Made by a program: the position numbers and the translations under genes | The notes under the pieces: model-generated | Told to the model about the DNA's origin: nothing | Databases searched by the model: none | Seen by the model: the letters and a program-made list of their open reading frames with translations, nothing else | In this document: piece after piece, positions 33,740-44,450 of the stretch | How positions within the stretch are numbered: position 1 is the stretch's first letter | Layout of the letters: each line of letters opens with the position of its first letter | Assembly: GCA_947650285.1 (NCBI GenBank) | Contig: CANTFL010001445.1 | Span: forward strand, 558,001-622,000 | Reading direction: 5' to 3' | Length of the DNA: 64,000 nucleotides | DNA from: Hyaloperonospora brassicae | Taxonomy: Eukaryota; Oomycota; Peronosporomycetes; Peronosporales; Peronosporaceae

Positions 33740-34860
33740 AGTGCACGCGTTCAACAAGTTAAATGCTTCAACGGTACCGGCTCAGACGCCGATACCGAGG
33801 AAGGACGTAATCATAGATGGTATGTCAAAGAGTACCATCTTTTCGTCCATGGATCTGATAGACGAATTCTATCAGATCCTCATGCGTGAACGGGACATCT
33901 CGTAAACGGCATTGAGTACCCCCAGCGGTATGATGTAGGAGTGGCTAGTGATGCCACATGAACTGATTAACTCCCCTGCAACGTTCAACAGATGTGTTAC
34001 AAATCTGTTGAGAACGGTCCGGGATTTCGCACCGAGTTATTTCGATGATGTGTTCGTCCATAGCCGGGCTATGGACGGAAAGACGGACGTTAAAGTCCAC
34101 CGAACTCACGCCCGTAAGGTTCTTCAACTTATGCGCAAGCATGAGTTGTATGCCAACCTCAAGAAGTGTATATTCGCGGCAAGCGAAATACCACTTCTTG
34201 GGTGCATCGTCGGCAAACACGGCGTACGCCCTGATCCCGAAAAGATCAAGGCGATCGCCGACTGGCCAGTGCCAGTCGATGTCAAGGGACTAAGGAAGTT
34301 CCTTGGACTAGCGGCGTACTTGCACAAGTACTCGAGCAATTACGCCGAGATTACTGTTCATCTTTCTTGCTTGCTTAAGAAAAATGTGAAGTGGTCATGG
34401 AACGCTGACTGTAATCGTTCCTTTGAAAGCATTAAGAAAAGCTTGATGCAATCGCCCATCTTGGCGATTGCAGATCAGGACAGACGATTTCATGTGGTCT
34501 GTGACGCCAGCGATTTTGCTATCAGCTGTGCGTTGATGCAGTACGACACAGACGGCGCAGAGCGCGTCGTCTGCTATCAATTGCGTCAGCTGCAACCAGC
34601 TGAACGCAACTACCCAGTGCATGACAAGGAACTACTTGCCATGAAGTATGCACTGGCTAAGTTCCGGGCCTATCTCTTGGGAGATAGACCGTTCAACGTC
34701 TATACGGACCATACGTCACTACGCACGGCCGTAAACAGTCCACACCTCTCGTAACGAATGGCGAAGTGGCTGTCTTTTTTTCGTGGAGTGCAACTTCTCC
34801 GTGAAGTATAAGCCAAGACGACTCAATGTCGTCGCTGATGCGCTCTCGCGCCGGCTCGAT
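33740..34860 (+). pseudogene. Reverse transcriptase and RNase H of chromovirus A
   Basis: RT motifs: fingers (STIFSSMDLIDEFYQI), FNRCVTNLLR, catalytic YFDDVFVHS, LRKFLGLAAYLHKY. RNase H: FHVVCDASDFAISCALMQYD, NYPVHDKELLAMKYAL, FNVYTDHTSL, ending KPRRLNVVADALSRR. Stops around 33904-33942 and 34752 inactivate it. The acidic triads of both enzymes are otherwise visible. Confidence 0.85.
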
Positions 34861-36524
34861 TTCGAGCCGACGTCCCGAGTAAACAGTGAGGCCTTGCCCA
34901 CTGTTGCGACACTGTCCATCAGTGTGCCGTCGTCGCCTTTACTCGACGACTTGCGGAAAGCATACGCAAAAGACATGAATCTCCTCCGTTTGATGGGTCA
35001 TCTTGCGAACCCATCCCGAAAATACTTGTAGGATTTGCCGGCTCTGTACCGTTCCTCTTTGAATCGGTACACGACTCGCAATGGACTGCTGTACAATACA
35101 GCAGTTGCCGACGACAAGGCTCGTGTCGTCGTTCCCGATCATGATGAATTGCGATTACGCATCATGTTCGAATGTCACGATGCGCCGTCTGGCGGGCATC
35201 GTGGCCGAGAAAACCTTACCTCACGGTCAGTCGTGCCTTTTACTGGTCCCGCCAGTATCAGTTTGTCCGCATGTACATTCGTTCTTGCGATGTCTGTCAA
35301 CGAATGAAGCCTAGTTCTATATCCCGTGCACCGTTTAAACCTCTGCCGGTCCCGGCAGAGCGTTGGGAGTCCGTGTCCATGGACTTTGTCTTCGGAAAAC
35401 CCGAAGACACAAACAAGAATAATGGTTACTTGTGTTTGTTGATCGTTTCAGCAAGATGATACATCTTGCTGCAGTCCCAGAATCGATCGACGCCTACGGC
35501 TGTGCACGTGTATTCATCGACACTGTGTTTCGACTCCACGGTTTACCCCGTGAACTCGTATCCGACCGTGACCCTCGGTTCACGGCGGCGTTGTGGCAAT
35601 CCGTGTTCCGCACATTGGGAACACGCTTGAAGTTGTCAACCTCTGATCATCCCGAAACGAATAGTCAGACTGAACGTGCAAACCGTGTCCTCGAAGCAAT
35701 TCTTCGTGGATACGTCCACTCCTTTTCACATTGGAGTGAGTTCTTGCCGATGGTTGAGTTTGCCATCAACAACTCCGTGCATGCGTACACAACGCATACA
35801 CCGTTCTACGTGAATGAATTACGCCACCCACGTATTTCCTCCCTCATACAGAGTGCCTCTGAGTTAAGGGGGGCGAGGGATGCGCTCGAGCAAAAATCGT
35901 CTTGGCTCTTGCTCATCACGTATTACCGCTCATGCCGATACGTATGATGCCGATGTCGACAACGTCGGCATCGAGGAAATCGAGCTTAGCAGTAGCGATG
36001 ACGCTTCTATTACACCAGACAATACTGACGATGCTGGGATATTCAGCATCGTCAACGATTATGCCAGCGAGGAAGAAGACAACCTCGCTGAAGAAGAGAA
36101 GAACCTCTTAGCAGTGCGCACGAAGCGCACTGAAAGACAAAACAAAGAGTCAGCAGAGAACTTCCTGCTGACTCGAGAGGCGGTTGTCCGTTTCGTTCAG
36201 GACTCCATCGCAAATGCGGTAGACCGCCAGAAACGGAACGCAGACAAGAATGGAAGAGCAAATGTTCTTTCATTTAAAGTTAATGACCTAGTACTACTGT
36301 CTATGGTAAACTTACCTGGACATGCAGTCACTAGTGTCGGCAGTAGTAAACTGCTGCCGAAGTACATTGGGCCATTTCGAGTGTTGCATCGCAAGGGCAA
36401 TGCATACACACTCGAATTGCCACGTAAGATGCGCACGCATCCTACGTTTTACGTGGGGAGGCTCAGGCCGTACTGTCAGTACGAGCCTTCTTCTTCCGAT
36501 GAAGATAGCCCCCACGTTCAATAA
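34861..36524 (+). pseudogene. Integrase with GPY/F module, chromovirus A
   Basis: HHCC zinc module across a frame change (CHDAPSGGHRGRE ... SCDVCQRMK), catalytic core with SMDFVF (first Asp), LVSDRDPRFTAALW (second Asp), NSQTERANRVLEA (Glu), then acidic linker and the GPY/F module (LLPKYIGPFRVLHRKGNAYT). Frame changes near 35240, 35455 and 35890 break it; the stop is at 36522. Confidence 0.85.
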
Positions 36525-36618
36525 CATCCATCAAGTTCTTGCGCTCGCGCTCCAGTCGATCCGTCTGGTCGCACAGATATGATACCTCGGAACTCAACCG
36601 AGATATCTCCCCGCTAGC

Positions 36619-37091
36619 TGTCGCCAGCTCGCCAAAAAGGGAGAGGACATCCTGCTCGACCTGAAGATGCGCTGTGGCGTAATCGGCGCGGTCTCTCGCC
36701 CGATCAGCCTCGCGATCCATGCGGTTCTTCCGCACGGTATCAGTCAAAGCGTAGCGCCGGTCGCGCTCGTGCTTCAATTTATCGCGCAATTCATCGATTG
36801 CGCGATCCATCTCGTAAGAGTCGAGATGGTGAGCAAAATCATCTGAAGGAGGTCTTTCCTCCTCCACCACATCCTTTGGTGGATTCGCACGGTGGTCAAC
36901 GCTTTCTAGTGGAGCGTATCTTGAACCACCATGACGATTTGGGATCAAGGACAAGCTACCTCGTCCACTGGCGGGGGTATCCGCCCTCTTGGGACAGCTG
37001 GGAGCCCCACTCTCATCTGTTGATGGACGTTGAAGGTCTCGTCCGCCAGTATGACGAGACTTATCCGATTGGTCCGAGGGCTAATCGGTAA
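36619..37091 (+). pseudogene. Chromodomain at the C-terminus of pol
   Basis: An open plus-strand frame with a proline-rich lead (VFPPPPHPLVDSHGG) and a chromodomain: RFLVERILNHHDDLG, SYLVHWRGYPPSWDSWEP. The aromatic cage positions (F, W, W) appear present. Chromodomains of this type target integration to marked chromatin in other chromoviruses. It is separated from the GPY/F frame by a stop and a frame change. Confidence 0.8.
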
Positions 37092-38062
37092 ACACGCGCC
37101 CTAGGCGCTTGTAGACGGATTGCAAGTTTGCAATCGCGTCACGCATCTCCTCCGAGATGTATGCCCTTCCCCAGGGCGAACTTAGGGAATACACGTCCCT
37201 ATGTGCACGCTGCGAGTTGTCAGCACAACTCGCACAAGGGTTTCCCCACGTGAGGCATGGAATGTCTGCCTCACTCGACAAACAGTGCAATCGGTACCTG
37301 GCACCGGTTGGCGTTCGCTTTTCGAACCTGAGGCGTGTCGCCTCAACTTTCTTGAGCCACCCTTCTCGTCCAAAATTCTTTACGGTTTGGACGAACGCGC
37401 TCCACGCAGCCAAAAGCGAGGCCTTGTCACGCTTTTGTTTTCCGTTGTACCGTCGATGTCTAAGAAAGACATCGAGATAAAATTCTTCTTCAGCGCGAAA
37501 GTTCTTCGCGCTGGAACTCAAGCCGTGAAGCTCAGTCGCATCGAATAAGGGTATTCGATGGTGTTGGCTTGTCTCGTGATACAAGCTATTGATGAGCCGT
37601 TCGGGCAAACGCCACGGCTTCGCCTCATCACGCTTCGAAGTGGCACCTTGTCGGTACCACGGTTGTCAGTATGACGATGGCTTGCACCATCGTAAAGTCG
37701 CTCGTGCGAAGGAGTACGAGTTTATCGCGGTGATGAGCAATCTGACTCATCATCAGACTCATCATCCATGCCGAACAGACTGTGACCCATGTCACGAGTC
37801 GTACGTCCTGCAGTGTCGTGGATGATCGAGGCACCCCAGGTGAACGCGATGCCTCCAAAAGCTTTTCTGAGTCAGACACGTCTGACCCGCCAGAATAGAT
37901 GACGTCTATGTCAGGGTCATCATGCGCACGCGGTGTGATACCTCGTGCACCTGCAGCACCTGTTGCTGCAGGCAGAGAACGAGCAGCAGACGACGAATCG
38001 TCTGCCGCAGAGGCTGGCACAGCAGCGGGCTGAGCGTGTCTTAAGTCACCCCGCATAGACAT
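37081..38062 (-). pseudogene. Antisense reading frame between chromodomain and 3' LTR, decayed
   Basis: Two minus-strand frames in series. 38062 to about 37830 encodes an alanine/serine-rich start then DDPDIDVIYSGGSDVSDSEK; after a break comes a short acidic piece (FGMDDESDDESDCSS). 37608-37081 encodes 175 residues, largely polar and basic (FRAEEEFYLDVFLRHRRYN, WSAFVQTVKNFGREGWLKK) with a Cys-x2-Cys. The frame is also readable upstream of the ATG at 37608. Its stop (37081-37083) overlaps the pol stop (37089-37091) tail to tail. I recognise no domain. Antisense additional ORFs at this position are known in some plant Gypsy lineages; kinship is not claimed. Confidence 0.5.
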
Positions 38063-38182
38063 GTTAACTATGCGAGGTCGGGTGGAAAGTAATTAGAAAC
38101 GGACCCAACAAGCGCTCCCTGTCCCAATGGTGGCCAACGGGTGGCCACCATATTTTTGATAGTCACACGGTGACTATCAGTT

Positions 38183-38189
38183 AAGGGGG
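38183..38189 (+). promoter_or_regulatory. Polypurine tract
   Basis: AAGGGGG shortly before the 3' LTR start, the expected plus-strand primer site. A perfect 10-bp hairpin (TGATAGTCAC / GTGACTATCA, 38157-38179) precedes it. Confidence 0.6.
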
Positions 38190-38192
38190 TGA

Positions 38193-38633
38193 TGTAACGG
38201 GGCAGCCCGTTACATGGAAATTGTCATTTGAAGAGATAATGACAATAAAGAATATTACGTTAAATATTCTTTTAACGATATCACAGACATGGTGATATTG
38301 CTGAGATGACCGAAGGGTCTACTCATTGGTTTATATCGTGATGTATCAACCCACCAATCGCTGCTAGACGCGCGCAATGGGTGGTGAGTAGACGTCATCA
38401 TACATTTAGTTATATTGGTATAATTAAGTCAGGACAACAGAAGATTCAAGGAGTTATAGGACTTAATTATATTAATACAGTTTTAATTTTACCAGAGACT
38501 AGTCTGACTACTTAGTCTCCTTTCCTTCCTCTGTGTTTCTTTAACACCTAGCAGGGCACTGTCGACCACTGTCGTCAGTGGAAGTATACTCCGTACGTGT
38601 CAACCAGTACGTAGTCAACAATGCCCCGTTACA
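38193..38633 (+). repeat. 3' LTR of chromovirus A
   Basis: 441 bp, TGTAACGGGG to CCCCGTTACA. Differences from the 5' LTR cluster in the first 90 and last 60 bases, at the hairpins; the middle is almost unchanged. Confidence 0.9.
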
Positions 38634-39730
38634 CCTGGTAGCACTTTGTTTGAAGTAACATCGTGGGTATCGTATAAAACAGCTTTACAATCATTTAACA
38701 ACAGCTCAGCCTTTTCCTTCCACGACACATGCTCTGCTAGTAGACTCACCTTTCTCTACACGTACAGTGTACGTGAGACTTCGAGGCATCGGTATTTACT
38801 ACGCAGGTATAAATAGCTCGTACTGTGTCAGAACAAACTGAAACATTACAATCAAAGGGACTCAAGTACGAGCCCCTGTTCTTGTGACGATTATTATTGC
38901 CTTCGCAAATAAATTAATCGCTGGATCCTCATGCAAACCCTAATGCTTTTCGAAAGTCAGTCGCGAGCTGCAACAATGACCGGCGCTAAGCTTCAGGAGT
39001 CAGGAACGATAAGATATCCTTCGTATGATCGCATGGAAGTCAACGATCATGACTGATCTTCTCCATTAGGCTCACATTTTTAAGATGCATTCAATAGTGC
39101 TACAGGTACAATTTAAGGTTCAAACGACATTTGGCGCGTGAAATATGTGCGCATAGCAATGCCGAATGTACTTTACGGTAGTTGGCACTGGATCCTCATA
39201 GCTCATTGCCTATCGGCAACAGCAGCAACCAAACCATTGCATGCGGCCTACATCATACACGCTTTTCCAATCATTTCGTGGGCTAGGACAAGGAGCCACT
39301 AATTATACCGACTGATGCGTCTTTGTCACCTACATTTTTCAATTCCGCGCGCCACTTGATGAAGAGACAACGAGTATCGTTGACGAAATAAGTATTCGCA
39401 AAAGCATCGTTGAGGAGCATCTCATCAGCTAATACACAACAAGAGAAACAGCGGAACCAGGTCTTGCGATCCGAACATGAACGCGGACATACGTTGCTGA
39501 GTTCGCAAAGTGGCTTGCCAATCTATCGAACTCAGCATCGGCTGTGTATTACGTATCATCGCACAACGCCACAGCACGCCAGCTTAGGAACCGCCATCTA
39601 GTCCTCGTGACGCTGCACCTTGACCAGCTGCTTCTTCAAGGCGTGGAAACGTAGTAGCATCCTGCACGCACCCACACGAACGCATACGTTTGTACGCTGA
39701 TCTCACAACTTGCACTCAACTACGCGCATT
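38634..39730. other. Intergenic, no supportable gene
   Basis: Begins with 16 bases identical to the post-LTR leader (38634-38649), then unique sequence without domain motifs. Confidence 0.5.
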
Positions 39731-40278
39731 TCAATCGTTTATCACGCACCAGTAGATAGCAAAAGTGAGTGCACTGATCCACCAGTTTCGCTCGGACCGC
39801 CAGCGCGAAGCCTTTTTCTGACATTTCGAATCCAACATCATCAAGTAAGACCCTTTCCCGTTCCAATTCCTTCTCCCACTGTTGCCCTTTTTCCCACAGT
39901 CACCGACCCACCTGTAGATCCGCCGAGTAGTGCACTTCCAGATGCGGATCCGAGTGCATCGCGTACCGTTTCTGCAAGTCGTACGTTTGCGCCAGCAACA
40001 CGACAAACGAGACGGTCGTGATGACGCTAAAGACGCTCAGTGTCCCAATGCGGATATTGAACACAAAGTCACCAAACTTGACAACGCCACGGCTCAGCAA
40101 CAGACTTGGGAGCGGAATAGTCATCAAGAGCAGTCTGAAAGAAAACGACAGATAGAGAACACGCGTGAGTGTGGTCGGGAATGGGTGCACATAGAATAAA
40201 CAGAGGTGTGCGGTGCACGCACAGAACCACAGCCGGCGGGAGAAGCACATAAGTGAACGAGGACCACATGGACGCCAT
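39731..40278 (-). CDS. BAP29/BAP31-like ER membrane protein, three exons
   Basis: Exons 40278-40223, 40134-39912 and 39817-39731 splice in phase to 121 residues. Three hydrophobic segments (SSFTYVLLPPAVVLLLLMT, TLSVFSVITTVSFVVLLAQ, WWISALTFAIYWCVI) and the KKASRWRSERNWWISAL block match the N-terminal membrane domain of BAP29/31, where KLFRAQRNLYI occupies the same place. The family helps export membrane proteins from the ER. The C-terminal coiled coil of animal BAP31 is missing; the protein ends soon after TM3, which may be normal for this lineage. Divergent from the transporter at 40691. Confidence 0.78.
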
Positions 40279-40690
40279 CGTGCGCGCCCGAGAGGTTGGA
40301 CAGCGGACGCAGTTTCGAAGCTGAGCCTTCTTCTTCGACGGATACGTTTGACCACGAAATGAGTTTACACGATCTTTGGTGTATGCGATTTGACAGGGAC
40401 AACTGCAATTCGTTAAATGATTGTTCTGCTATATTGTCTAAAGTGAAAAAAGGGACCGACAGCTCGATATCTTTCGTTTCACTGAATTTGTTGCAGTCGC
40501 TCGGTAGAGCATCTGCGTTACCTGACCGCAAATAGACTCAACTAAAGTACTGAATGGTATCACTTACTATAACATGGGACGAGGATTCGGCATGCCACGC
40601 TTTAAAGAGGGCGTACAACGGCGAGAATGTCAAAGAACATCGAGACGCTGTAGCAATCGCAGTCTCAAGTATTTGTGAGTGCTAGCGCGA

Positions 40691-42403
40691 ATGGAATCGA
40701 GCGGTCGGGAGACTGCGCAGCGTCTGGACCGGCTTTCGTACGCGCACTCTGCTGCCTCGAGTTTTGGTAAAGACGAATCGGAGCACGTTATTGGCGACAC
40801 TTTGTTGCAAAAGAGTGAGGACGAGGAAGGCCCGCAACTTCGATCCGGTGACGTACCCAATTTGTACCAGTGGCGTCATATCGGTCTACTTGTGCAATAC
40901 GCATCCGTGGGTTTGGTCTACGGTGGACTGCCTCGCACTGTGTACCCGTTTCTGAATAACTACCTGCACTTAGATGGGTACCAGACGTTGTCGGCACGCG
41001 TGTTGCTATCACTGCCGTGGTCGTTCAAAGTGGTCATTGGTATTGTGTCTGACTGTTTCCCCATCTTGCGCTCGCGTCGCCGGGCATACATGGTCGTAGG
41101 GTGGCTGATGTGCTCGAGCATGCTGCTAGTTCTTGTTTTCGTACATCAAGCGCCTCCTTTTTACATCGACTCAAAGTTACGCGGCACAGACCTATCAGAT
41201 TTGAGTCCTAGTGAGATGCGTGGTCGAATTAATTGGCAAGCACCACACTCGGGCTCCCTCTACATTGTGCTAATGATGCTGGCAAGCTTGGGCTACATGA
41301 TCGCCGATGTCGCTTCTGACGGTCTTGTTGTGGAATTTGCGCAGCGGGAACCAGAACATATACGTGGCAACATCCAGTCTACAGTCTACCTTGTGCGCAG
41401 TGTCTCAATGATTGTGGCAGCTCTTTTGGTTGGCTTTGGCTTGAACAGCGACGACTACGGAGGGTCGTTTACGTGGTCATTCACGATGAGTCAGTTGATG
41501 CTGATCTTTTCTTTACTGAGTTTAATGGCCATTCCTGCTGCGCTGTGGCTGGTGCAGGAGCCGTCGCTCGGTGATCACGTACCGCACTTTGGCCATTACA
41601 TGCACGGCTTATGGTTGCTGATTCAAAACTCCGCCATGCTACAAATTCTGGCTTACCGATTTTTCAGCGGAATTTTTGACGGCTTTGCAATTACTGCAAG
41701 TGATCCGATTCAGCGGTACTGGGCCCAAGTGCGCCCACTTAACGAGAGCTTGTTCTCCGTGCTTGGACTTGTTGTATTCAGTGCAGCGCTGTATCTTACT
41801 AAGCGTATTGGATTGGGCTGGAGTTGGCGACGCGTCATTGCTTGGACAACTGTATCGGTCATCATGTTGGATGCGATCGTAGGCATGCTGACCATTTGGA
41901 ATGTGTGGCGCAGCCAGTGGTTCTGGCTGGGAACACCAATTTTGGAAGAGCTGCCACAAGCTATGAATTTCCTTGTCTCCACATTTGTTGTAGTGGAGCT
42001 GGCCGAGATTGGCAACGAAGCTGCCGTGTACGGGCTGCTGACTACTGTGAGCAATCTATCCAGTCCGTTTTCCTCTTGCATATCAAAGAACGTCAACGCG
42101 CTGTTTGACGTGAGCGTGACCGACGTCATTCACGACTCCGCACACGTGCGTTGGCAAGTCACGTGGACGTTCGTGATCGCCTACATGATGAAGCTACTAT
42201 CACTCGCGTGGTTGCCATTGCTTCCTCGTCAAAAACGTGAGACGCAAGCGCTGAAGCAACACGCGCGCCCATGGTTCTGGGGAGGTGTCGCCAGCATATT
42301 TGTCTTCGTATTTGCTCTAGTGTGGTCCGTCACGACAAATCTACTCTCCGTCTTCTCGAGCACTGCGTGCCTCGTACTTGCTGGTGGAACTGGGTGCAAG
42401 TAA
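40691..42403 (+). CDS. BT1-family folate/biopterin transporter (major facilitator)
   Basis: 570 residues, intronless, start ATG 40691. A soluble acidic N-terminus of about 60 residues precedes roughly twelve hydrophobic segments. Family signs: YQWRHIGLLVQYASVGLVYG, LPWSFKVVIGIVSDCFPILRSRRR (the K-x2-G-x2-SD loop typical of BT1), GYMIADVASDGLVVEFAQRE, and RGNIQSTVY. BT1 proteins move folates or biopterins across the plasma membrane in trypanosomatids, plants and algae, and the family is expanded in oomycetes; the substrate here is inferred. The C-terminus ends in a hydrophobic helix. Confidence 0.92.
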   Translation: MESSGRETAQRLDRLSYAHSAASSFGKDESEHVIGDTLLQKSEDEEGPQLRSGDVPNLYQWRHIGLLVQYASVGLVYGGLPRTVYPFLNNYLHLDGYQTLSARVLLSLPWSFKVVIGIVSDCFPILRSRRRAYMVVGWLMCSSMLLVLVFVHQAPPFYIDSKLRGTDLSDLSPSEMRGRINWQAPHSGSLYIVLMMLASLGYMIADVASDGLVVEFAQREPEHIRGNIQSTVYLVRSVSMIVAALLVGFGLNSDDYGGSFTWSFTMSQLMLIFSLLSLMAIPAALWLVQEPSLGDHVPHFGHYMHGLWLLIQNSAMLQILAYRFFSGIFDGFAITASDPIQRYWAQVRPLNESLFSVLGLVVFSAALYLTKRIGLGWSWRRVIAWTTVSVIMLDAIVGMLTIWNVWRSQWFWLGTPILEELPQAMNFLVSTFVVVELAEIGNEAAVYGLLTTVSNLSSPFSSCISKNVNALFDVSVTDVIHDSAHVRWQVTWTFVIAYMMKLLSLAWLPLLPRQKRETQALKQHARPWFWGGVASIFVFVFALVWSVTTNLLSVFSSTACLVLAGGTGCK

Positions 42404-42624
42404 ACAACGACCAACTTAACCCAACTCTGCTAACCGTCGTCATAGTTCATATTCTTTTCTACTTTTCATGACAATTTGGTGTTGAGTTTATTTACAATCT
42501 GGTTGAATCAAGGGAAGCCGACTGGCCCTGGCCATAAATAACAAAAGTTGGCCGTGGACAACTTAAAATGACTGCAGTCGACTCGACTAAAAAGACTTGA
42601 CCTATAATTTTGACATTGCCACTG
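42404..42624. other. Downstream flank of the BT1 gene
   Basis: Short AT-rich 3' flank before the next repeat; nothing else seen. Confidence 0.5.
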
Positions 42625-43065
42625 TTACGGGGTGAACTTGTAACATGTCATTGATACCTAATTGAGTAAATGTGAATGTTATCTGAGTTGATCATATCCT
42701 GCAATATTTAGTTTGCTACGTAAATACAGACAGAATTAAACCGTCAAGGGTAATATTCGGCACTATTTTAAGCATTGGTGGTTATGTATAGCATAAGTTT
42801 AAACAGCTAAATCGACAATCGCTCCAAGACGCGCGCAAACTCGGTGACGATCGTGGTAGATACATGTTTGCTTTGTAGCTTAATTTAGTGAAATAACCGA
42901 TTGACTCCACTTGCTATTCCCTTTTACTGCGCGTGTTCGTTTAGTAAAATTATTTACCTCTGTATGACCAGTGGACGTGAGGCTTCGAGGTGCCTGTCTA
43001 CGCTTTGGCAGTGTGGGCAGTTCGTAACGTGCCGGTACCAGCGTTCGGTGCCTCTAAATACCTGA
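42625..43065 (+). repeat. Decayed LTR, second LTR family
   Basis: Starts TGTTACGGGGTGAACTTGTAACATG, keeps CCAAGACGCGCGCAAACTCGG, and is followed by CCTGATAGCACTCCATGGTC, a mutated form of the leader after chromovirus LTRs. It resembles the fragment at 30657-30867. Confidence 0.6.
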
Positions 43066-43186
43066 TAGCACTCCATGGTCCGTCCAAGACCACAGACGGT
43101 CCACTTGGAATGAACATGGTGGATAACACAGATGCTGTTTCTCAGGTTGGATGATGGAGAGGATAGCGTTCATACCGCGTGGAGAG

Positions 43187-44450
43187 GCTTCTCCCGTTTG
43201 ATTGACGACGATACAATAGTCTGCCGTCGAAAGGACAAGCATGACCGTATACGGACGTGGTATCAGCATCATTCTGTTGGATTTGAAACGAGACGAGCAA
43301 CAGGTCGCTATTGTCAATTTCACCGGGTATGTATTTGTCGTGGAACGGGCGATAGTAATCGTGCTCCACCATCAATATTCTCAGAAGACAGAGCAGTTGA
43401 TAAAATGGGGTGTGTAACAGTTCGAGCTGTTGAGACGGCGGTAAACTTAGACTGCTTCAGCCAGGTCGACGCAGTCCGTCGACCCGAAAGCTTGCAGCTT
43501 GAGATGTCCAAGTACAAGAAGCCTAGGAGGCATCCATGTATAAAATATCTTGCCGAGTTGGATGACGCTATCAGGAATTGTTGCATCGTCGACATCGAGT
43601 AAATGACTAGTACGACGCTATAAGAGTTCGTCCCATCACCAACAAAAAGTAAATATACGGACGAGTCTTGAGGGCTCGTCGCATCATCTGCATAAAAGTG
43701 TAAGCCGCATTCGTCCAGGAAACTCGACTAGACTTGCTAAGACTTAGACCGTTATGCTGAACCTTCACGACCCACGTACATTTCAGTTGTTAGTAGTTGT
43801 CAAAACCAACTTAGGCAAACGTGTGGGCTGCCACGATCTGGATTGAGAGCTCGATCCGAGCTTCTGAAATTTAGTCGCGGTAAGCGTGACGTGCACATTT
43901 ACGTCCAGCATATTCTCCATCTTGCAAGTCGTAACACGGCCCACCATGTATATGATCACAAATGATTATCACTGCGTGTAAGAAAGAGAAGAGGTTTGGG
44001 GTATATTCGGGTACGCGTACGACCCACCACGGCCTGCTTTGTTGGTGACTCTCCGGGGATGTGTAATCTTACCGCCCCTACGCGGGTATCGGTCCACGTA
44101 ACTCCCAGGCCTGGTGCCAGTGATTATCCGCTCGGCTACCGGGGTCGGTTCATCACTGTGTTGAAGCAGGGTGTGCGGATGGCCTCATTATGACTCATTT
44201 GTTCCGTCCTGGAACTGGATACGCTTGAACGAGCGATATCCATGGCGGAACATGAAAAATTCAGCCTCAGAAAGTCTCGAATCAAATTGGATTCGTAACC
44301 TCATCCAAGACGAAATGAGAGCAGAGGTCTAGAATCGATGAAGCTCGCCTACGTGGAGAGAAAAGATCCGCTATTCGGGATACAAAAGATTGTAGAAAGT
44401 CAGTCGATGCCAAAGACAAGGCATTCCGATTATAGATGTAGCTCTCCGAA
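43187..44450 (+). repeat. 1.26-kb repeat, copy 2 (gag remnant)
   Basis: Near-identical partner of 28651-29915 with about 20 scattered differences. Its frame 43132-43602 carries the same Gag-like residues. Here it continues into protease and RT remnants, so this copy sits in a longer decayed element. Confidence 0.75.

Larger units (their letters stand above)
30868..38633 (+). mobile_element. Chromovirus A: Ty3/Gypsy LTR retrotransposon with chromodomain, nearly full length, inactivated
   Basis: 7.77 kb. LTRs 438 and 441 bp, internal order gag, protease, RT, RNase H, integrase, GPY/F module, chromodomain, polypurine tract, which defines a chromovirus. Coding is broken by several stops and frame changes. 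A decayed antisense frame sits between the chromodomain and the 3' LTR. The whole element is full of perfect short hairpins (see findings). No matching target duplication is visible at the LTR ends used here; the left side abuts an older LTR. Confidence 0.93.
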
